35,816 nucleotides of DNA, taken from positions 1-35,816 of the forward strand of contig JAJZZR010000488.1 of the NCBI GenBank assembly GCA_021797465.1. The letters run 5' to 3'. Made by a program: the position numbers and the translations under genes. The notes under the pieces are model-generated. The model searched no databases and was not told the DNA's origin. It worked only from the letters and a program-made list of their open reading frames with translations. Origin of the DNA: Pseudomonadota bacterium. Its GTDB lineage: Bacteria > Pseudomonadota > Gammaproteobacteria > Steroidobacterales > Steroidobacteraceae. Below are positions 30,883 through 35,816 of this stretch, in pieces. Position 1 is the first letter of the stretch. Each line of letters begins with the position of its first letter.

Positions 30883-31257
30883 ATGGACGTTGATATCCTA
30901 GCAACGAAAGACCGGCGCAGACCGGCAGAGGGTGAGAAGTTGAACGGACGATCAGGTAGGAGACGGAGACTGACGGAGGAAGAGGGTCAGCGATTGCGGG
31001 AGGAGTATCTCTACGGGCAGGCGCTCGCCGCGGAAGCGCAGCAATTCTCTCCGAAGGTCCTTGCGGCCAAGTACGATATCGCCCCGACCACCGTCTACGA
31101 CTACATCGAGCTGCGGCACAAGGGCGAACCCGGATACGAGCTCATCAGGGAAGGCCTCCGCGAGACCGTCGCTCGTGCGCGCGCTGGCGCAGCCGTCCAG
31201 ACGCGATGCGATCTGGAGAGCGGCAGCGACGTTTCGTTGCTCGCAAATGCGTCTTGA
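30883..31257 (+). CDS. HTH DNA-binding regulator, probably autoregulated
   Basis: 124 aa from ATG 30883. The -10 box ends at 30876, so this ATG would sit at the transcription start and the message would be leaderless; a TTG at 30940 after GAGGGTGAG is the alternative. The N terminus is basic (GRSGRRRRLTEEEGQRLREE). KVLAAKYDIAPTTVYDYIE (about 57-75) is the helix-turn-helix. It begins an overlapping operon that runs to the SF1 helicase, so it likely controls that module. Confidence 0.8.
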   Translation: MDVDILATKDRRRPAEGEKLNGRSGRRRRLTEEEGQRLREEYLYGQALAAEAQQFSPKVLAAKYDIAPTTVYDYIELRHKGEPGYELIREGLRETVARARAGAAVQTRCDLESGSDVSLLANAS

Positions 31258-31391
31258 TGGCTGCTGCGGGAAAGGCGCCAGGGCACGGGAGCGGGACTGT
31301 GACGGCCGACTCGCAGAAGAACGTCTCGCGCCGGGTGCAGACGATCATGAAAGTGGTCGACCGGGAAGGCGCGCCGCGGTATCAATGCTGA
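31257..31391 (+). CDS. short ORF, possibly 5' part of a frameshifted gene
   Basis: 44 codons from ATG 31257, overlapping the regulator stop (TGATG). The product starts MAAAGKAPGHGSGTVTADSQ and ends GAPRYQC. The codon pattern appears to continue in another frame (about 31349-31530), encoding GINADAAWRHLRAIMASWDP and VHKIVGVAYLMSLWFDLPRA. A one-base frameshift near 31349 would join the two into a protein of about 90 aa. Confidence 0.4.
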   Translation: MAAAGKAPGHGSGTVTADSQKNVSRRVQTIMKVVDREGAPRYQC

Positions 31392-31419
31392 TGCGGCCTG
31401 GCGCCACCTGCGGGCGATT

Positions 31420-31530
31420 ATGGCGAGCTGGGACCCGGGGATTGCTCGACCCCAGCACGTGCACAAGATCGTGGGCGTGGCGTACCTAATGTCGCTCTGG
31501 TTCGACCTTCCGCGGGCAAGTCGCGGATGA
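31420..31530 (+). CDS. short ORF, possibly 3' part of the frameshifted gene
   Basis: 36 aa from ATG 31420 (MASWDPGIARPQHVHKIVGV). It is coding-like, ends in an ATGA overlap with the next gene as real genes here do, but has no own ribosome binding site. The in-frame sequence upstream back to 31349 is open without a start codon. Confidence 0.35.
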   Translation: MASWDPGIARPQHVHKIVGVAYLMSLWFDLPRASRG

Positions 31531-31832
31531 ACCCGGACTCCCCCTCGCACCTGAGCGTTGCGGCGCAGCTGGTGCTCGCTCGAATGCTCGAGGCGGAACA
31601 GGCCGAGCGGCTCGATGACGCCGAGCTCGTGTGCGAGGGGCGCCAGTGCTGGGTAGGGCTCGAGCGGACCTCTCGGGCCGTGGTGACCGAGCTGTTGCGC
31701 GAGGCGCTCATCCGCGACACCGGCGAATCCGGCAAGGGCGTCGAGCGGTACACGTTGAACGAGGACGGGCGGCGAGCGGCGCTCGATCCAAGGTACAAAG
31801 TGCCCGAACTCTATGGAATGAACCGTGGGTAA
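31527..31832 (+). CDS. winged-helix-like small protein, 101 aa
   Basis: ATG 31527 lies in an ATGA overlap. The helical N terminus (HLSVAAQLVLARMLEAEQAE) and the segment GLERTSRAVVTELLREALIR followed by ERYTLNEDGRRAAL look like a winged-helix fold (recognition helix then a beta wing with YTLN). It probably binds DNA. Its end overlaps the next gene by 8 nt. No family was recognised. Confidence 0.6.
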   Translation: MNPDSPSHLSVAAQLVLARMLEAEQAERLDDAELVCEGRQCWVGLERTSRAVVTELLREALIRDTGESGKGVERYTLNEDGRRAALDPRYKVPELYGMNRG

Positions 31833-32148
31833 AATTCGGACCTTCGGCGACCTGATGAGGTTGCGGCCAGCGCACACCAGCTACTTGCGCCATTGCAAAG
31901 TTTGTCGCTACTACGGCCGTGATCGGCGCTGGTGGGCCTACAGCGTACGTGCCTCGATCTGCGAGAACTGCGCGACAGAGCGCAAGGGCCAGCTCTTGCC
32001 TGCGGTGGCAACCGCGGAGCGGACCGCGCGACGGTGGGTCAAACTGCATGCGGATACCGGCGCCTCCTTCATTGCTCATCTGTCCGGCGCTTCTCTAGAG
32101 TACGCCGAGAGGCTCGTCGAAGAACGCAGGGTAAACGGTGCGGGCTGA
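31825..32148 (+). CDS. zinc-ribbon-like protein, 107 aa
   Basis: GTG 31825. CKVCRYYG (about 24-31) and CENCATER (about 47-54) form two CxxC pairs about 20 residues apart, a zinc ribbon. The C-terminal part is helical and basic. It overlaps the helicase gene by 11 nt. It may serve as a nucleic-acid-binding accessory of the helicase, which is an inference from coupling. Confidence 0.65.
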   Translation: MGKIRTFGDLMRLRPAHTSYLRHCKVCRYYGRDRRWWAYSVRASICENCATERKGQLLPAVATAERTARRWVKLHADTGASFIAHLSGASLEYAERLVEERRVNGAG

Positions 32149-33526
32149 ACTCGATACCGCGGTTGTCGAGCATGCCCGGGCGGTGGCCGCGGCCGCGCAG
32201 GAAGAGTTCTTCGCGCTCGAATCCGAACGGGCAGTCGTGGTGAGCGCCGTGGCGGGGGCGGGCAAGAGCAGGCTCGTGGTCGACACCGTTGTCGAGTGCC
32301 GGCGCCGGCGCGTTCGCGTGGCCGTCTGCGCACCGACCAACGAGCAGGTGTTCGGCCTGGTGCGCGCGATCGCCGAGAGCGACCCGACCCGCACGGTTGC
32401 TTATCTCCCGGCCCGCAGCATCGAGGTGCCCGGGTCCGTGGCGCTTGAGAACGTCAAGATCGTTACTGAATCGCACGAGGCCGATGAGACGGACGTTGTG
32501 GTTGGCACCGCCCGCAAACTCGCCGACGCACATCATCCGCGCTCGAGCCAGGCGCGCGCACTCGGCGCACGGGATGCGCTCATCATGGATGAAAGCTTCC
32601 AGGTCGACTCCACCCAGTATTTCGCCGTGGCCGATCTCGCGCCGCGGCACCTGCTCGTCGGGGACTGCGGGCAAATCCACCCCTTCAGCACGGTGGCCGA
32701 GGGCCTGCAGTGGCGCGGGCTTGCCACAGATCCACTCGAGACGGCCGTCGGGGTGCTGCTCGCGCATCACCCGCGCACCCGGGTGTACCGATTTCCCCTC
32801 ACGCGCCGGTGCGATGCGCGCGCGGTCCCGGTCATGCGGCATTTTTATCCTGCTTCCCACCGGTTCGACGCCGCGGTGCCTGAGGGCGTGAGGCAAATGA
32901 AGCTCGGGCGGGCCTCATCCGTCTCATCGAGAAACGCGGCGCTCGATGCGGTGCTCGATACCGCGGCGCGGTGTGGCTGGGCACTCGCCGAGCTTCCCGG
33001 CGCCTGTACCCGCTCGGCCGATCCCGAGATCGCCTGCACGATTGTCGCGCTGCTGGTGCGCGTCGGCGAGCGCGGCTGCACGCTTGCGTGCGAACGCCAT
33101 CCAGAGGGTGCGGCGCTCGAGATGCGACGTGTCGCGATTGCCGTGGCGCACACGGACCAGAAGCTGCTGCTGCGCGCGCTCTGCGATGCCGCCGGACTCT
33201 CCGATGTGACCGTAAACACCGCCAATCAGCTCCAGGGACTCGAGTTTGATCTGACCCTCGCCTGGCATCCGCTGGCAGGTCTCGCCCGCCCGGATGAGTT
33301 TCATCTCGAGGCCGGACGGCTCTGCGTGATGTGCACCCGCCATCGACACGCGTGCATCGTGGTCGGCCGGCACAGCGACCGGGAGCTTCTGGAAGGAGTA
33401 GCGCCGGCGATACCGGTTTACCCTGGAGCATATCAAAGCGATGCGCCGCAGGGCTGGGATGTGCACCGGGCGGTCATGGCAGCACTCGAACCGTTCACCG
33501 TTGACGTCGACGGTGTCGGCGGCTGA
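32138..33526 (+). CDS. SF1 helicase (UvrD/Upf1-like), 462 aa
   Basis: GTG 32138, within the preceding gene. Motif I SAVAGAGKSRL (about 36-46), Ia VCAPTNEQ, motif II IMDESFQ (149-155), motif III GDCGQIHPF (175-183), an R-rich motif LTRRCDAR, motif V NTANQLQGLEFDLTLAW and motif VI MCTRHRHACIVVG. The protein is compact, lacking the large 1B/2B insertions of UvrD. It is the end of the operon that starts with the HTH regulator at 30883. With the Cas4-like nuclease 3 kb upstream it recalls helicase-nuclease pairs used in DNA repair or defence. Confidence 0.85.
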   Translation: MRAELDTAVVEHARAVAAAAQEEFFALESERAVVVSAVAGAGKSRLVVDTVVECRRRRVRVAVCAPTNEQVFGLVRAIAESDPTRTVAYLPARSIEVPGSVALENVKIVTESHEADETDVVVGTARKLADAHHPRSSQARALGARDALIMDESFQVDSTQYFAVADLAPRHLLVGDCGQIHPFSTVAEGLQWRGLATDPLETAVGVLLAHHPRTRVYRFPLTRRCDARAVPVMRHFYPASHRFDAAVPEGVRQMKLGRASSVSSRNAALDAVLDTAARCGWALAELPGACTRSADPEIACTIVALLVRVGERGCTLACERHPEGAALEMRRVAIAVAHTDQKLLLRALCDAAGLSDVTVNTANQLQGLEFDLTLAWHPLAGLARPDEFHLEAGRLCVMCTRHRHACIVVGRHSDRELLEGVAPAIPVYPGAYQSDAPQGWDVHRAVMAALEPFTVDVDGVGG

Positions 33527-33571
33527 ATTACCGAAGAAATCCAGATCGCGGTCGCTGGCAGCAGGCCAATT

Positions 33572-33588
33572 TCCGACATTTCGTCGGA
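33572..33588 (+). promoter_or_regulatory. imperfect palindromic operator
   Basis: TCCGACATTTCGTCGGA, a close variant of the site at 10981 and 26608. A GGATAAAAT (possible -10) follows at 33618, 38 nt before ATG 33663. Confidence 0.6.
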
Positions 33589-33662
33589 TTTCTCACCAGC
33601 GAAAATTGCAGGGGGCGGATAAAATTGAAATATGGCCGATCAAACAAACACACGAGGGTGCC

Positions 33663-34358
33663 ATGGGTCTGAATCGTTTCAAAAAGAATTCGTTCGTCTC
33701 CGCGCTGATTGCCGCGGCGCTGATTGGCGGGTGCGCGGTAGCGCATGCTGCGAGTACCAAAAAACCGGTCAAACACACAGCATTTCACTGGCACGTCAAT
33801 GTCGGCGGGAACTTTCTCGCCGGATCGATCAAGTCCTATCTGCGCAGCGGCTGGTCCGCGGGCGGCGGGTTCACCTGGCGGCCGCGCGATGAGCGCTGGT
33901 TTGCCGTGCGCACGGACTTCGAGTACGACCACTTCGACATCTCCGATGCACTCGTGGCGGCAACGAAGGGCGGCACGTTCGGCCCGGATACCGGCACCGG
34001 CGGGTTGACCGAAGCGGATGTCGATGGCGAACTCCGAATGCCGCTCGGCAACAGCGCGACCGGGTTTCTGCTCGCCGGCGTGGGCGTGGCGCACCTCAGC
34101 GTGGCGCTCGTGCAACCCGGTGGGATCCAAACCTACAAGTGTGCGCAGAGCCCCTTCGGGGTGTGCAGTCGCACGGTGGCCCCCACGTCTTTGCTCATGG
34201 GCGAGAGCTCGACGACCGCCGTCTCCTGGAACGTCGGGGCCGGGGTGGACTTTCGCATCGATGGCGGGCCGGTGATGTTCATCGAGACGCGCTACGTGCG
34301 CTTCAATGCGTTCGTTCCGGTCACGGTGATCCCGGTGCAGATCGGCGTGCGGTTCTGA
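33663..34358 (+). CDS. outer-membrane beta-barrel-like exported protein
   Basis: 231 aa from ATG 33663. The signal peptide is clear: basic start (MGLNRFKKN), hydrophobic core (SFVSALIAAALIGGCAVA), cleavage probably after AHA. The mature part has alternating strands (FHWHVNVGGNFL, SAGGGFTWRP, AVRTDFEYDHFD, GFLLAGVGVAHLSVAL) and ends in VIPVQIGVRF with a C-terminal Phe, as usual for outer-membrane barrels. It resembles small OmpA-like/OmpW-size barrels. A four-residue-spaced Cys pair (YKCAQSPFGVC) could form a disulphide in a loop. Possible receptor, porin or phage-exclusion role is not shown by sequence. Confidence 0.82.
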   Translation: MGLNRFKKNSFVSALIAAALIGGCAVAHAASTKKPVKHTAFHWHVNVGGNFLAGSIKSYLRSGWSAGGGFTWRPRDERWFAVRTDFEYDHFDISDALVAATKGGTFGPDTGTGGLTEADVDGELRMPLGNSATGFLLAGVGVAHLSVALVQPGGIQTYKCAQSPFGVCSRTVAPTSLLMGESSTTAVSWNVGAGVDFRIDGGPVMFIETRYVRFNAFVPVTVIPVQIGVRF

Positions 34359-34551
34359 TCGCCGAAGGCGGACCCGATGCCCGCCGGCTGCTGACCGCCT
34401 CCTATTGGGGCGCCGCCTCGAAAGAGTCGGTGCCCCTATTTATTCGCGTCGGCGTAGTCTGGGAACTTCCTCCCGAGATTTCTTACGTGTTGGCGCGCTC
34501 GGCGGCCGCACACCAGAGCCATGCTCCCGGGGAGAGGAAGCGATCCTCAGC

Positions 34552-35484
34552 TCATGAAATCGGGTGGCTCTCGCAATACTTGCGCAACCAGTCCACGACG
34601 TCGCCCCCATCGAAACCCGGGCGTGCAGATGACCCCACGTAGCCTGACTGCCGCCGACCTTGACCCTTATTCTTCTGGCCGGGACTGCTGGGTTTCGGTA
34701 CCCACAGTCTAGATAGTCTGAACAGTGCTCGTTCGACGTCAACGGCGCGCCATCCTTGCGGTCTCCTCTCGGTACACCTCCACGCGTAGTTCGGCCCCAG
34801 CCCTCTGAGTGCATCACGGAGTTGGCGGAGGCGTTTGCACCATCGCTGGTACACAGCTTGATTCCGTGGGGAGGACGTCCTTGCATACTGCATTATTCCT
34901 CGTCCGTTCACGGGAACGGCGGGGCAACCCAGGAGTGGAGTATCTAGGCCGGTCCGGAGGAGAAAATTGTTGATGCGATTGTCGTAGACTCCAGCGTATT
35001 TTGGAGAGAGGAATGCAACGACTTTGGAAGCAAAGGGAAGCTGCCCGAGTTCTCTGAGCTGACCAATGTCATCTAGAACCATTCCCCAGTCGTGGTTGAA
35101 GCAGGACCTCGTGGCCTGCTCTACTGCTGCCGCAGTGGCGTTGACGATCGCGGGCGGGGCGCCTGCGTTCTGCGCACCCCCGCCATACAAGAAGCGAACT
35201 GCCCTCGCGCAAGCATAGTTTTGCCCATAGGTGCTGAAACCCCAATAGATTACGGAACCGCATCCAGCCCAAGCAGCCAAAGGGTCTGGTACTGGCGCGT
35301 GCAGCAAGATGAACTGATGCAGATCAAGGCAAGAATCAGTGACCCTTGACGCTCGGTCGTCGAATTGCAGGTACTTCCCTGGGGCGACTTGGATTCCGTT
35401 GTTGAAGGATAGTGCGATTGCTGCCCACGGATAGTCGTAATGATCCCGGCACCACTGGAGAGCGCCGGCAAGGTTTGGATTCAT
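34552..35484 (-). CDS. hypothetical protein, possibly OGG-fold (8-oxoguanine glycosylase-like)
   Basis: 310 aa from ATG 35484, preceded by GAGAGAGG. The middle segment LGQLPFASKVVAFLSPKYAG followed by VYDNRINNFL resembles OGG-fold/HhH-type proteins found in bacterial accessory regions, with the Asp of VYDN in the catalytic place; this is by eye and tentative. The C-terminal 40 residues are basic and low in complexity. Its DNA is visibly less GC-rich than the neighbours and no promoter element of the plasmid type is seen, which suggests recent acquisition. Confidence 0.6.
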   Translation of the reverse strand: MNPNLAGALQWCRDHYDYPWAAIALSFNNGIQVAPGKYLQFDDRASRVTDSCLDLHQFILLHAPVPDPLAAWAGCGSVIYWGFSTYGQNYACARAVRFLYGGGAQNAGAPPAIVNATAAAVEQATRSCFNHDWGMVLDDIGQLRELGQLPFASKVVAFLSPKYAGVYDNRINNFLLRTGLDTPLLGCPAVPVNGRGIMQYARTSSPRNQAVYQRWCKRLRQLRDALRGLGPNYAWRCTERRPQGWRAVDVERALFRLSRLWVPKPSSPGQKNKGQGRRQSGYVGSSARPGFDGGDVVDWLRKYCESHPIS

Positions 35485-35612
35485 TTCAGCCTCTCTCTCG
35501 TCGCATCGGTTCCGTGTCCATCTTCCAACGCAGTTTTATTGTGGCCCGCACATTCTACCTTCCACTCCCGCAGAGCCGTCAATTTTCAAAAACTGAGATT
35601 CGTGTCTTGAAG

Positions 35613-35816
35613 CTACGTGCAGGGATTGAGCTGTGACCAGCAGTGCTGATTGCTCCGCCGCTCAAGTGCCCGCGTGGCACCTCGATTGGTCTTGCGGCAA
35701 TTGGCGATCGCCTGGCGCATCAGTTCTGCCTGACCAGGCGTGAGGCTGCGGGGGTGCAGTCTGCCCCCTTCATGTAGCTCCATTCGTAATACGTCCCGTG
35801 TTGTGCCGCCGGTGCG
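35613..35816 (-). CDS. truncated ORF at the window edge (C-terminal part)
   Basis: An open frame on the minus strand runs from the window edge to TAG at 35613 (67 residues). It includes MELHEGGRLHPRSLTPGQAE, then LMRQAIANCRKTNRGATRAL, and ends SQLNPCT. The predicted helical stretch could be DNA binding, but no family was recognised. The 128 nt between it and the gene at 35484 hold no recognisable feature. Confidence 0.4.
   Translation of the reverse strand, partial: RTGGTTRDVLRMELHEGGRLHPRSLTPGQAELMRQAIANCRKTNRGATRALERRSNQHCWSQLNPCT

Noticed and set aside
34400-34442. Terminator after the outer-membrane-like gene (GGGGC ... GCCCC)
   Set aside because: The arms are short, the loop is about 20 nt and there is no real T run.
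1-35816. Insertion sequences or transposons
   Set aside because: No transposase-like ORF or terminal inverted repeats with target duplications were found by eye.

Overview
The window looks like part of a large plasmid or phage-plasmid of a GC-rich proteobacterium. The sequence is about 60-65% GC, genes are packed with ATGA/GTGA/TTGA overlaps, and TTG and GTG starts are frequent. No ribosomal, tRNA or core metabolic genes are seen, and no transposase, replication initiator or conjugation gene was recognised. The content is plasmid/phage-like: a type IV CRISPR-Cas system, thyA, a giant methylase-helicase, small regulators and toxin-like genes. An Acidithiobacillus-like gammaproteobacterium would fit, but that is an inference.

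Layout. (1) 1-7.2 kb: a type IV-A CRISPR-Cas locus. CRISPR array 1 (36-nt repeats) is followed by csf1-like, a first Cas6e-like gene, csf3 (Cas5), csf2 (Cas7), dinG (csf4), a second Cas6e gene and CRISPR array 2 (28/29-nt repeats of a different sequence). (2) 7.2-23.2 kb: an accessory region of single genes or short operons, most of them separated by a strong terminator followed by a conserved promoter/operator element (CTATAGACC then NGCAGGTCATTA). It holds a macro-domain protein, an EAL phosphodiesterase, a 5'-nucleotidase, a cysteine-peptidase-like protein, thymidylate synthase, a 1644-aa DarB-like N6-methylase/SF2 helicase, and a tandemly multiplied module of a small protein, a PemK-like protein and an HTH protein. 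(3) 23.5-26.5 kb, minus strand: an overlapping operon of a membrane-anchored protein, a PTPS-like pterin enzyme, an SDR reductase and an EamA transporter. (4) 26.6-27.3 kb: CRISPR array 3, ten repeats of the array-2 type. (5) 27.4-33.5 kb: a SLOG-DUF4326 protein, a Cas4/RecB-like nuclease with four C-terminal cysteines, an unknown 469-aa protein, an HTH regulator with its operator, small proteins and an SF1 helicase. Together they are a candidate nucleic-acid-processing or defence module. (6) 33.6-35.8 kb: an exported beta-barrel-like protein, a possible OGG-fold protein on the minus strand and a truncated ORF at the edge.

How it fits together. The type IV genes should make a Cas7/Cas5/Csf1 complex on crRNAs from three arrays and recruit the DinG helicase, a system known in other plasmids to interfere with competing plasmids. 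There are two repeat families and two Cas6e-like nucleases, both with the YxLH catalytic motif, so the locus appears to run two crRNA-maturation channels into one effector. No cas1/cas2 is present, so spacers are presumably acquired in trans.

Regulation is unusually visible. A 17-bp palindrome TCCGACGAATCGTCGGA, or a close variant, lies upstream of the csf operon, in the leader region of array 3, before the nucleotidase operon and before the outer-membrane-like gene. This suggests one regulator links CRISPR immunity to other functions. A second, unrelated element sits at the start of about ten other transcription units.
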